This document shows, piece after piece, positions 8,752-16,336 of a DNA stretch of 34,406 bases. The notes under the pieces were generated by a model, which saw only the letters and a list, made by a program, of their open reading frames with translations, did no database searches and was not told the origin of the DNA. Location: NCBI RefSeq assembly GCF_030068445.1, contig NZ_JAQPOK010000073.1:1-34406 (forward strand), written 5' to 3'. Origin of the DNA: Roseofilum halophilum BLCC-M91. Lineage in GTDB: Bacteria > Cyanobacteriota > Cyanobacteriia > Cyanobacteriales > Desertifilaceae. The position numbers and the translations under genes are program-made. Numbering within the stretch: the first letter of the stretch is position 1; the number at the start of each line of letters is the position of its first letter.

Positions 8752-9162
8752 ATGAACAATCTATTCCTAACCCGCAAGGGTCTAATTTTCAGTGCCTCTG
8801 TTCTCCTGGGTGTACTAGCAAGTGTCATACCTTTGCGTCAAGCGCTCGGTCAAACTCGCATGGCTCAATTACAAGATTATTGTTATCAAAGTGAAAGCAC
8901 TTATTTTTTAGCAGAAACTAGGAATTTTTGGGTTAGTATTTGTGGAGGTGATGCCCCTTACACTTATGTGGGTGTCGATAAACAGACTGGAGATGATATT
9001 CGCCTGAACTTGAGCGATTATGATTCTAGCGGTGAGTATTTTGAAGCCATCAATGGTGATTATACTTATTACGTTATTTTAAACACTACCAAGGGATCGT
9101 TTTTGGTGGTTGAACAGGGCGGTGAGCAAATTTTGAGAGAACCTCTCCTGGATTGGCAATAG
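8752..9162 (+). CDS. Small secreted protein of unknown function
   Basis: A 136-residue protein. It has an N-terminal signal peptide (basic MNNLFLTRKG, hydrophobic stretch to about residue 28, probable cleavage near ALG or AQT). The mature part of about 100 residues is rich in Tyr, Asp and Gly and holds two cysteines (CYQSES and SICGGD) that could form a disulfide. The remainder looks like beta strands (TYYVILNTTKGSFLVVEQ). No known domain is recognised. It sits alone, between its own candidate promoter and a strong hairpin terminator, so it is probably expressed as a single-gene unit and exported to the periplasm or outside. Confidence 0.8.
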   Translation: MNNLFLTRKGLIFSASVLLGVLASVIPLRQALGQTRMAQLQDYCYQSESTYFLAETRNFWVSICGGDAPYTYVGVDKQTGDDIRLNLSDYDSSGEYFEAINGDYTYYVILNTTKGSFLVVEQGGEQILREPLLDWQ

Positions 9163-9200
9163 GGTTAAGTAGGGGCGAAAAACTGTTATATGACTGGAGT

Positions 9201-9226
9201 GGGAGCATCTTGCTCCCTAGGTTTTT
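9201..9226 (+). terminator. Rho-independent terminator
   Basis: GGGAGCA (9201-9207) pairs perfectly with TGCTCCC (9211-9217) around a three-base loop. GTTTTT follows at 9221-9226. It lies 38 bases after the stop of the small secreted protein and before the SRPBCC gene. Confidence 0.7.
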
Positions 9227-9266
9227 AATGAGGGTATTTAAGGGAATGTGAGATCGCTATAAAATT

Positions 9267-9722
9267 ATGCTAACGTTTGAAAAATCAACTTTAATTGATG
9301 CACCAGTTGAAAGGGTTTGGGAGTTCCATGAACGGGCTGATATTTTGAGTTTGTTAACTCCTCCTTGGCAACCGGTGAAAGTGTTGCGTCGGGAAGGGGG
9401 TTTAGGAGTGGGGGCAATAACAGAGTTTGAAATTCAATTGGGCTTAATTGAGATGAAATGGTTAGCCCGTCATACGGATTGTGTTCCCTATGAATATTTT
9501 GTCGATCGCCAAATCGAAGGCCCTTGTCAGAGTTGGGTGCATCGCCACCAATTCACCCCCGAAGGCAATCAAACCCGCTTAACAGATACGATTCGCTTGG
9601 AATTGTTTGGGGGAGAGATCGCAGAATTTTTGTTGGGTAGCTTTGTGATTGACCGGCTGGAGGATATGTTTACCTATCGTCACCAAGTTACTCAACGCTA
9701 CTGCCCGTTACCCATTAATTAA
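9267..9722 (+). CDS. SRPBCC family protein
   Basis: A 151-residue single-domain protein of the START/Bet v1-like (SRPBCC, cyclase/dehydrase) superfamily. It opens with the typical strand and helix FEKSTLIDAPVERVWEFH and has the internal WVHRHQFTPEGNQTRLTDTI segment that closes the hydrophobic cavity. Such proteins bind hydrophobic ligands; the ligand is not predictable. No signal peptide is present. The last residues (PIN) and the TAA stop come from a heptad repeat that also ends the convergent cbiM gene, so the two reading frames overlap by 15 bases. Confidence 0.85.
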   Translation: MLTFEKSTLIDAPVERVWEFHERADILSLLTPPWQPVKVLRREGGLGVGAITEFEIQLGLIEMKWLARHTDCVPYEYFVDRQIEGPCQSWVHRHQFTPEGNQTRLTDTIRLELFGGEIAEFLLGSFVIDRLEDMFTYRHQVTQRYCPLPIN

Positions 9723-9724
9723 TT
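9706..9724. repeat. Heptad repeat shared by two convergent gene ends
   Basis: Read on the minus strand this is a degenerate run of ATTAATT and GGTAAC-like heptads related to the GGTAATN arrays. It carries the TAA stop of the plus-strand SRPBCC gene (9720-9722) and the TAA stop of minus-strand cbiM (9708-9710). Confidence 0.5.
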
Positions 9725-10346
9725 CAGGTTTGACTCGTTCCAAAAAGATGACCACCATGGCGGTAAATAGGCCTTCTAAAATCACTAGGGGAAGATGGGC
9801 AAACATTAAGCCCCATAAAGAGGCTTGTTCTAGGTTTGGGTCAATATCGGCGGGCAAGGTGAGTAAGACCACACTTAAGAAAAGGGTAGCGGATAAACCG
9901 ACGGCCGTGCTGCCAGAAAGAAAGCCGAATAAACCCGTCCATGGTCGGTTGTTACCACTGAAGCTCAAGCGCGAGCGAAAGATATATCCAGCGAGTAAGG
10001 CGGGAAGCCCCATTAAGATGGCGTTCACTCCGAGGGTGGATAGTCCTCCATGTTGGAACATGACGGCTTGAAAAAATAATCCGATGACGATCGCAGGAAA
10101 GGCGTAATAGCCTAACATGGCTCCGAGTAATCCATTGAGGACTAAATGGACGCTGGCTGGAGGAATGGGAATATGAAGGGAAGAGGAGACAAAAAAAGCG
10201 GCCGTGAGTAAGGAGGCTTTGGGAATTTGTTCTTGGGTGCGATCGCTTCTTTCTATCTGTTTCAAAGACCACGCCATGACTCCCCCGCTTATGGCGTATC
10301 CCGCGATCGCCACTTGCGGGGGAAGCATACCATCAGGAATGTGCAT
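9708..10346 (-). CDS. cbiM: CbiM/NikM-type S component of an ECF nickel or cobalt transporter
   Basis: This is the substrate-binding membrane subunit of an energy-coupling factor importer for Ni2+ or Co2+. The open frame extends 27 codons upstream, but the start at 10346 gives the family N-terminus MHIPDG. In NikM structures the free N-terminus, His2 and His67 bind the metal, and counting from this Met puts a histidine exactly at 67 (PPASVHL). At 212 residues with about six hydrophobic segments it matches the family. It overlaps the upstream NikL-like gene by 14 bases, which suggests translational coupling. The T (CbiQ) and A (CbiO) subunits are not in this window. NikL-like company favours nickel, but the metal is an inference. 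Confidence 0.88.
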   Translation of the reverse strand: MHIPDGMLPPQVAIAGYAISGGVMAWSLKQIERSDRTQEQIPKASLLTAAFFVSSSLHIPIPPASVHLVLNGLLGAMLGYYAFPAIVIGLFFQAVMFQHGGLSTLGVNAILMGLPALLAGYIFRSRLSFSGNNRPWTGLFGFLSGSTAVGLSATLFLSVVLLTLPADIDPNLEQASLWGLMFAHLPLVILEGLFTAMVVIFLERVKPELING

Positions 10347-10833
10347 TCGACTTACTCCGATTACTGCGTGGATTACTGCGTGAGAAAAATAGGGCGGTTC
10401 CGACAAATCCCCAGATGACTGAGGCAATCATCAGGCCTTTTTGCATAGAAGTATACCCTCCTAACGTAGCACTGGCGATCGCCGGTTGGGACTTTTCAGA
10501 GTTAGACGATCCTGAAGGATCGGGAATATGGAAAATTTGACCGTGGCCAGCTTTACGAATTCTCACCGTCCAAGTTCCGGTTTGACCCGGTTCGGGTACG
10601 AAAATAAACTCACCTTGAGGATCGGATATGCCTTGCATCCAAGGGGTAGCGGGGTCATCAGGAGCGTAGATGGTTACTTGAGCGTTGTCCATCGGTTCCC
10701 CAGAATCATAGGTGGCTTGGATTTGAACAGCCGGGATCTGATGATGTTGAATCTGCACTCCATGGGCGATCGCTTTTTCCGAGAAAGCCAACAGAGAGAC
10801 TATCCCTAACGGGATCAGTAGTTTCCATCTCAT
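10333..10833 (-). CDS. NikL-like accessory subunit of ECF nickel/cobalt transporter
   Basis: A 166-residue exported membrane-anchored protein. It begins with a signal peptide (MRWKLLIPLG to AIAHG). A carboxypeptidase-regulatory/Ig-like domain follows (DSGEPMDNAQVTIYAPDD, then DPQGEFIFVPEPGQTGTWTVRI). A C-terminal transmembrane helix (MIASVIWGFVGTALFF) and a basic tail finish it. This matches the NikL type of extra component in nickel ECF systems. If cleaved after AIA, the mature N-terminus starts with His and contains HGVQIQHHQ, a possible metal site. A longer frame starts at 10890, but Met at 10833 leads straight into the signal peptide. The 14-base overlap with cbiM supports joint function. 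Confidence 0.75.
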   Translation of the reverse strand: MRWKLLIPLGIVSLLAFSEKAIAHGVQIQHHQIPAVQIQATYDSGEPMDNAQVTIYAPDDPATPWMQGISDPQGEFIFVPEPGQTGTWTVRIRKAGHGQIFHIPDPSGSSNSEKSQPAIASATLGGYTSMQKGLMIASVIWGFVGTALFFSRSNPRSNRSKSNAHS

Positions 10834-10931
10834 AAACAATGCTTGGGTAACTGGGATAGGTGAGGACAATAAACGTCTAAGCATCAGCATAGTCAGGGCT
10901 GAACCGCAGATTGAGGTTTTTGAAGAGTAAC

Positions 10932-11774
10932 TTAAGGTTGTGTCGCCAACATCTCAGATTGCTCGCAATGGCCTTCACCCACGTGGCCGAGGGAGTTCAA
11001 AGCTTGATCGAAACGTTCCACTTCTTCGGGACTAAGTTGCGATCGCCACATCGACTCCTCCAACTCAACTGTGCCATTGTTGGCCAATTTTGCCAGGGGT
11101 TCAAACCCTAACGCCCCCACATTGATCTCATCGTCAGCCGGGGCACTGCCATCGCCAAAAATATGATCGAAATGAAAGGTTGCTTCTACATCAGCCCCTC
11201 GATCGGCCATAACAATCCCCTTTCTGCGATCGCCCACAAATTCACCGCAAGTATAGGTATACTCTTGCTCCACACTCACCCTAAAATTAATCGTCCGATC
11301 TTCTTTTTGAGCCACACCATCAAGTACCAAGGTCTGACCTTCAGCCGTCCCTTCTGAAGCCGGAACCATTCGCCAAGAGACCGCATTATAAACCCCGACC
11401 GGAACCTCCTGGAGCCGATCGACTACAATGGGTTCCGCATCCGCATCCCCAGCCGCTAAATCTACGGTTTGGGGAGAACTAAAATCTAGCGTAGTTGTTG
11501 CTTGCATTTCTCGATCGATTTCTGCATTAAATGGCGGATCGGTCTGATACACTCTCACCCGATCTAACGTAACATAGACATGATTAAATTGGATTTGCCA
11601 ACCATCTTTAGAGGTAAATCCTTGGCGCACAAAATCTTCACCATTGGCCTGAAAAGTTAAGCTTCCTGTTGTTTCTGGAGAGGTTTCTTCTGGAGGTTGA
11701 GGGCTGTTACACCCCACCAAGCCACTGGTGATTACAAGGGAAATGACTAAGCTCTGAAACCGTTGATTGACCAT
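10932..11774 (-). CDS. Lipoprotein of unknown function heading the cbiM operon
   Basis: A 280-residue predicted lipoprotein: the N-terminal signal ends in the lipobox LVGC with lipidated Cys22. The mature part is beta-rich (QIQFNHVYVTLDRVRVY; INFRVSVEQEYTYTCGEF). It contains an acidic and histidine-bearing stretch (FHFDHIFGDGSAPADDE) and a C-terminal Cys-His pair (EGHCEQ) that could bind metal. No known family is recognised. It lies about 100 bases upstream of the NikL-like gene on the same strand, so it is probably the first gene of a three-gene uptake operon. A role as a periplasmic or outer-membrane metal-binding partner is inference from position. An inverted repeat lies just before its start. 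Confidence 0.75.
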   Translation of the reverse strand: MVNQRFQSLVISLVITSGLVGCNSPQPPEETSPETTGSLTFQANGEDFVRQGFTSKDGWQIQFNHVYVTLDRVRVYQTDPPFNAEIDREMQATTTLDFSSPQTVDLAAGDADAEPIVVDRLQEVPVGVYNAVSWRMVPASEGTAEGQTLVLDGVAQKEDRTINFRVSVEQEYTYTCGEFVGDRRKGIVMADRGADVEATFHFDHIFGDGSAPADDEINVGALGFEPLAKLANNGTVELEESMWRSQLSPEEVERFDQALNSLGHVGEGHCEQSEMLATQP

Positions 11775-11783
11775 ATTTTTTGA

Positions 11784-11806
11784 CTTGACATCTATTTCTA
11801 GTCAAG
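11784..11806. promoter_or_regulatory. Inverted repeat upstream of the metal-uptake operon
   Basis: CTTGAC (11784-11789) and GTCAAG (11801-11806) form a perfect six-base inverted repeat with an 11-base centre, a helical-phase spacing suited to a dimeric repressor. It sits 10-32 bases before the lipoprotein ATG, where a bound protein would block transcription or initiation. It does not match the NikR consensus, and the regulator is unknown. Confidence 0.35.
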
Positions 11807-12020
11807 CGAAGTTCTGTAGAGATTACAATGCCCCCTATGGGGATAAAAAAAGAGAAGATATAAGGGATAAAGGGGCTTGAACGGCGTTGAGATCGAGGGT
11901 TGAGCAATCTGTTAAAAAATGATGATATTTTCTGTTGACCGGGAAAACCTCCTGCGACCGATGACCCATTCTCCTCGCCTAGCGCTATACTTTTTTTGGA
12001 GTGTGTAAGCGATCGTGACT

Positions 12021-12938
12021 ATGGACTGGACAGCCGCCCTACCTACATTTTTCGTTACCTTACGGGAAGGATTTGAGGCCGCTTTAGTGGTGGGTTTAAT
12101 TCTGGCCTGTTTATACAAGGCGAAACAAACTCATTTGAATCCCTGGGTGTATGGGGGGATTGCCTTGGGTTTAGTGGGGAGTGTTGTGGTAGGGCTGTTG
12201 TTAACCTGGGGAATTGAAGCGTTCAGTCTGGCCTATCCCCAGTATGAGACGGTAATTAAGCCGTTATTAGAAGCCGTATTTGGCACGATCGCAATTGTGA
12301 TGCTCAGTTGGATGTTATTGTGGATGACTCAACAATCGCGATCGCTCAAAACAGAGATCGAAACCTCCCTCTCTCAGGCCTTGCTTCAAGACTCCGATGC
12401 CGGATGGGCCGTATTTACCCTGGTGCTGATCGCCGTTTTGCGAGAAGGGTTTGAAACCGTCGTCTTCCTGCTCTCCTATTTTCAAGCAGGATTTGTACCC
12501 TGGTTGGGAGGGGCGATCGGCCTCAGTTTGGCGATCGTATTAGGTCTTCTCATCTTCCAAGGCTCAATTCAAATCAATATTCGCCTTTTCTTTCAAATCA
12601 TGGGCCTACTTTTACTCCTCATTATTGGTGGATTATTACTCTCTGCCCTCATCCACTATGACATCGCCCTCTATCGCTGGGTTGACCTCCATCCTCAAGC
12701 CCAGTCCCTCTGTTTCAATCCTTCCGAGTCCTCCTGTATTCTCGGCCCCAGGGTTTGGGATACCTCCAGTATTTTACCCGATCGCCAATTTCCAGGTATT
12801 CTCCTTAAAGCCCTCTTCGGGTATCGACAACACCTCTATCTGGTGCAAGCCATCAGTTATCTCATGTTTATCACCCTCATTGGCGGTCTCTATTTTCGTA
12901 CCCTAAATCATATAGCACCTAGCGCTGGTCAGAAATAA
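12021..12938 (+). CDS. FTR1 family iron permease
   Basis: A polytopic membrane protein of the oxidase-linked iron permease family (FTR1/EfeU). Two REXXE iron-exchange motifs are present, as in the family: REGFE at residues 15-19 and REGFE at 141-145. About seven hydrophobic segments are visible. A GTG at 12015 is an alternative start two codons earlier; the ATG at 12021 gives the typical short N-terminus MDWTAALPTFF. No EfeO or EfeB partner is nearby. It is divergent from the nickel/cobalt operon, so the two form a metal-transport island. The last residues (PSAGQK) are encoded in TAGCGCTGG-type repeat sequence. The convergent histidine kinase gene ends 19 bases downstream. Ferric or ferrous iron is the expected substrate. 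Confidence 0.88.
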   Translation: MDWTAALPTFFVTLREGFEAALVVGLILACLYKAKQTHLNPWVYGGIALGLVGSVVVGLLLTWGIEAFSLAYPQYETVIKPLLEAVFGTIAIVMLSWMLLWMTQQSRSLKTEIETSLSQALLQDSDAGWAVFTLVLIAVLREGFETVVFLLSYFQAGFVPWLGGAIGLSLAIVLGLLIFQGSIQINIRLFFQIMGLLLLLIIGGLLLSALIHYDIALYRWVDLHPQAQSLCFNPSESSCILGPRVWDTSSILPDRQFPGILLKALFGYRQHLYLVQAISYLMFITLIGGLYFRTLNHIAPSAGQK

Positions 12939-12957
12939 GCAGTCATCGGGTTTTTTC

Positions 12958-14319
12958 CTATTCCCTATTCCCTTGCTTAACCGGTACTTGAATCACAAAC
13001 TCCGTCCCCTTCCCTAACTCCGAATTACACCCTAAAAAACCCTGGTGCTTTTCCACCACAATCGAATGACTAATCGATAACCCCAAACCCGTCCCTTTAC
13101 CCACCGGTTTCGTCGTCACAAAGGGACTAAAAATATCCTTAATTTTATCCTCTGGAATCCCCGGGCCATTATCAGCAATCTTAATTTCCACCTTACCCCC
13201 ACTCATGGCCCTAGTCGTTAACGTAATTTCATTAGGATGCTCCCTCAAATCATCATAACGTTTATGATCATTTTCATTTTGCTCATCTAGAGCATCAATA
13301 GCATTGGCTAACAAATTCATAAACACCTGATTTAAGGGGCCAGCATAACAATGAACAATCGGCAACTCTCCATAATGTTTATTAATCTTAATTTCCGGTC
13401 GTTGATCGTTAGCCTTTAAGCGATGTCTCAAAATCATTAACGTACTTTCCAATCCTTCATGGATATCCAAATCCGTACAAGTATTACTATCCGACCGAGA
13501 AAAATTACGCAGGGATAAACTGATATTGCGAATTCGTTCAATTCCCGACTCCATAGAAGAAAGCATATTGGGCAAATCTTCCATCAAATAATCCAATTCA
13601 ATATCCTCTGCATGTTCAGCAATTGCATCTCCCGGATCGGTAAACTGTTTTTGATATAACTTCAAATGTTCAAAAATATCTTCGGTATATTCCATCGCCA
13701 TACTAATATTGCCCGCAATAAAGCCCACCGGATTATTAATTTCATGGGCAACCCCAGCAACTAACTCCCCTAAACTCGACATTTTTTCACTTTGAATGAG
13801 TTGAATCTGAGCCTGCTGAAGTTGACTTAGGGAGTCTTTTAATTGTGCTGTGCGCTCTTCCACCCGTTCTTCAAGGTCTTCTGTTAAGCTTTTTAACTGT
13901 TCATTTTGAACTTTAAATTTCCGAGTTAAGTTTTGTAACTGGAGATGAATCTTCATCCGAGCCAAAACTTCATCTTGTTGAAAGGGTTTAGTGATATAGT
14001 CCACTGCGCCAATCTTCAACCCTTTGACTTTATCAACCGTATCTGATAGAGCCGTCATGAAAATAACCGGAATGTCCTGGGTTTCCGGAGATCCTTTAAT
14101 CCGACGGCAGGTCTCAAACCCATCAATTCCCGGCATCATCACATCCAATAAGATCAGATCGGGGGTAATTTCCTGGAGTTTTTCTAAGGTGCTTTCCCCA
14201 TCCTTAGCTACCAAAACCTTAAACCCAGATTCTTTTAAAAAGCTAAAGAGGACTTTGATATTTGTCGGATTATCATCGACAATTAAGATTAAGTCTTGTT
14301 TAGCTGTTTCCATCTCCAT
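12958..14319 (-). CDS. Receiver-histidine kinase hybrid (two-component sensor)
   Basis: A 453-residue soluble signalling protein. Residues 1-130 are a receiver domain (acidic pair Asp15-Asp16, phosphoacceptor Asp59 in LILLDVMMPG, conserved Thr in FMTA, Lys in TKPF). A coiled coil follows (about 135-175). Then comes a HisKA region with His192 in GVAHEINNP, and a HATPase domain with complete N (NLLANAID), G1 (DNGPGIPED) and G2 (GKGTGLGLS) boxes. It has no membrane segment or sensor domain, so its input must come through phosphorylation of the receiver or a partner protein. Such orphan hybrids are common in cyanobacteria. It is convergent with the FTR1 gene and divergent from the DUF4126 gene. 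No cognate output regulator is adjacent. Confidence 0.92.
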   Translation of the reverse strand: MEMETAKQDLILIVDDNPTNIKVLFSFLKESGFKVLVAKDGESTLEKLQEITPDLILLDVMMPGIDGFETCRRIKGSPETQDIPVIFMTALSDTVDKVKGLKIGAVDYITKPFQQDEVLARMKIHLQLQNLTRKFKVQNEQLKSLTEDLEERVEERTAQLKDSLSQLQQAQIQLIQSEKMSSLGELVAGVAHEINNPVGFIAGNISMAMEYTEDIFEHLKLYQKQFTDPGDAIAEHAEDIELDYLMEDLPNMLSSMESGIERIRNISLSLRNFSRSDSNTCTDLDIHEGLESTLMILRHRLKANDQRPEIKINKHYGELPIVHCYAGPLNQVFMNLLANAIDALDEQNENDHKRYDDLREHPNEITLTTRAMSGGKVEIKIADNGPGIPEDKIKDIFSPFVTTKPVGKGTGLGLSISHSIVVEKHQGFLGCNSELGKGTEFVIQVPVKQGNRE

Positions 14320-14519
14320 AGATCATTTCTCCATTCTCTTTTGTTAGACTAACTTTAGGAGTTCCCTATCGGCAAGCTTGAAAGTAAAGGGCGAGTGCTG
14401 ATTCATAAGGAACATCTGAAGGGACGGGTGCGATCTCTATCATCATGCTGGTCTCGGTTCTGATCCAAATATGGGGTATTCCTCATTGATACTTCACAGA
14501 TTGTGCAAGTTCATAAGTT

Positions 14520-15119
14520 ATGATTGAGCTTTTGGCCGCTCTCTCGGCTTCTGCATCGGCAGGCCTGAGAATTGCGTTACCGTTATTAGTGATTGGTCTA
14601 TTACACGGTGATTCCCTATGGTCTCGTGTTCCTATTCTATCTTTAATTCCGCCCCAAGTTGTGTTGGGAGTGTTGGTCAGTTGGTCGTTATTTGAGTTGC
14701 TTGCTCCCAAACAACTTTTAGGTCAACGGGTGCAGCAGTTACTTCAGATTGTGTTTAGTCCTGTGGTGGGAACAATCATGGGAATGGCGATCGCCCAAAC
14801 GACTCTCGAACAAACCCCCTGGATGATTTGGATCATTGGTGGAGTGGGAGGGATCTTAGCCTTAGTCTTACAACTGGTACAAGCGGGATGGTTTTATCGT
14901 CTCCGAGGACTTCCCCTATGGGCCATTTTCCTGCAAGATTTACTCTGTGTATTTTTGGTATTCTTTGCCTTTGATGCCCCAGAACAGGGGGGACTAATTG
15001 CTCTATTGTTGTTATGGTTGGCCATTCGCAGCTCTAAGGAGTGGTATCGTTGGTACGTGGAACAGGCAAAACCAGGCGACTACCATCACCCCCGTCGCCA
15101 TAAACGGAATCCAGATTAA
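14520..15119 (+). CDS. DUF4126 family membrane protein
   Basis: A 199-residue integral membrane protein of the DUF4126 family, recognised by the N-terminal LLAALSASASAGLRIALPLLVIGL and the FELLAPKQLLGQRVQQLLQIV segment. Four to five transmembrane helices are visible. It ends in a basic tail (HHPRRHKRNPD), which suggests a cytoplasmic C-terminus. The biochemical role of the family is unknown. A strong hairpin terminator follows 50 bases downstream, so it is a single-gene unit. Confidence 0.82.
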   Translation: MIELLAALSASASAGLRIALPLLVIGLLHGDSLWSRVPILSLIPPQVVLGVLVSWSLFELLAPKQLLGQRVQQLLQIVFSPVVGTIMGMAIAQTTLEQTPWMIWIIGGVGGILALVLQLVQAGWFYRLRGLPLWAIFLQDLLCVFLVFFAFDAPEQGGLIALLLLWLAIRSSKEWYRWYVEQAKPGDYHHPRRHKRNPD

Positions 15120-15522
15120 TCTAAGAATTTTACCGATCCGGGAAAACCACTAAAATTTGCGTAGAAATCACAGGGGGTTTGACCCCTGTTTTTCTCTGGC
15201 CGTATTAAAATCAGGACTCAAAGGAATAAAAAGACTGAAATGCTTATCCTGTGAGAGATGGGCCCATTTTGCACGCTTTCAGTGTAATCGTAAAAATACG
15301 GTCATATTTTCAGTGGATTCCTAGGATTCTCGAATGCCTTGGCTCAGTCAGTTATGGGTTTTCACAGAAACTTTACATTCCAGCCACTCCAGTCTTCATC
15401 AACTCTTTACATAAAAACTCGTAAACTTCTTACTATCTTTACCTAATCTATGGCTAAAGTTGTTTAAGATAGGAGTAGATCAAGTATCAAGCCAGTATTA
15501 GAAATTATAGGAGATTACAGAC
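15120..15522. other. 403-base intergenic region with terminator and leader
   Basis: No reading frame here looks coding. The left part holds the DUF4126 terminator. The right part is the probable promoter region of the PEP-CTERM gene: TTTACA (15406-15411) and TACTAT (15431-15436) are spaced 19 bases apart, a weak match. A clear ribosome-binding site AGGAGA (15509-15514) lies eight bases before the ATG. Confidence 0.5.
15170..15193 (+). terminator. Rho-independent terminator of the DUF4126 gene
   Basis: ACAGGGG (15170-15176) pairs with CCCCTGT (15183-15189) around a six-base loop, and the run of five T spans 15189-15193. The position and shape are textbook. Confidence 0.78.
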
Positions 15523-16236
15523 ATGGTTAATCACTTCAGTCAATTCACGATTAGTGCAACCACCGCTACTCTAGCCGTAACCCTGCTTGGCTCTTCGGCA
15601 TTTGCCGGAACCCTTGTTCCTCAAGAAGAAGGTGAACTCGATGTTGGTTTTGGTTGCTTAGAAACTTGTATTGCTCTTCCTGACTTAATTTCCAGTATTG
15701 AAAGCCTCACGGACTCAACCACAGGAGCAAAAAGCCGTCTGTTTGTTGATGATGTCACTGGGAGTGCAAATACTTATACGGATGGAACAGATACCGTCAG
15801 TTTTGCCTCAGTGGATGCGGGAACTAACTCCAGTGGTTTCTGGTATCGCCCCGTGGACACAGATGAAGAAAATGGACAACTGGAAGTCGGAACCTTTAAA
15901 TTCACCTTTACTAAAATGTTGTCAGAGTTGATTGTTGGTTTCTTTGACACGGAACGCAGTGGTGAAACCGGTGTTGTATCCATTAATGATGTAGCCGTAG
16001 ATGATTATTTGGCGAAGGGGCCCAATAGTAATGTGCAGAGCAAAAGCTTTTATGACGTAAGCTCGATTACTCTGAAGTTAGGGTATGACGATTGGACTCT
16101 GATCAATGGTAAGGAAAACACGGGTGATGGAGTGAATTTCCGTCTGGCTACTGCTGTACCTGAACCAGCGAGTGTTTTGGGCTTAGGTGCTGTGGCTGTA
16201 TTGGGTGCATTGGGCTTACGCAAACGCTCTGCTTAA
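15523..16236 (+). CDS. PEP-CTERM sorting domain protein
   Basis: A 237-residue exported protein. Residues 1-28 form a signal peptide (hydrophobic TLAVTLLGSS, cleavage after AFA). The C-terminus carries the PEP-CTERM sorting signal: VPEPASVLGLGAVAV, a hydrophobic helix, then the basic end LRKRSA. An exosortase elsewhere in the genome would be expected to process it during secretion, often together with exopolysaccharide. The mature part starts with TLVPQEEG and looks like a beta-sandwich, with the internal FKFTFTKMLSELIVGFFDTE strand pair. It has a good ribosome-binding site and its own leader, so expression as a single gene is likely. The function on the cell surface is unknown. Confidence 0.88.
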   Translation: MVNHFSQFTISATTATLAVTLLGSSAFAGTLVPQEEGELDVGFGCLETCIALPDLISSIESLTDSTTGAKSRLFVDDVTGSANTYTDGTDTVSFASVDAGTNSSGFWYRPVDTDEENGQLEVGTFKFTFTKMLSELIVGFFDTERSGETGVVSINDVAVDDYLAKGPNSNVQSKSFYDVSSITLKLGYDDWTLINGKENTGDGVNFRLATAVPEPASVLGLGAVAVLGALGLRKRSA

Positions 16237-16336
16237 GATCAAAGAGTGAAGTATAGGTTGAAATCAACTTTTTATACATTCTAAGTGAAGACTGATTCAG
16301 GGTGCAGTATTTTGTGGAATAGATCTATTGAGCATT

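Noticed and set aside
9649-10071. 140-codon plus-strand open frame over the SRPBCC end and cbiM
   Set aside because: It is a shadow of two real genes in other frames; its translation is basic and of low complexity with no recognisable fold.
11784-11806. NikR operator for the nickel operon
   Set aside because: The NikR site is GTATGA-type with a longer spacer; the arms here are CTTGAC/GTCAAG.
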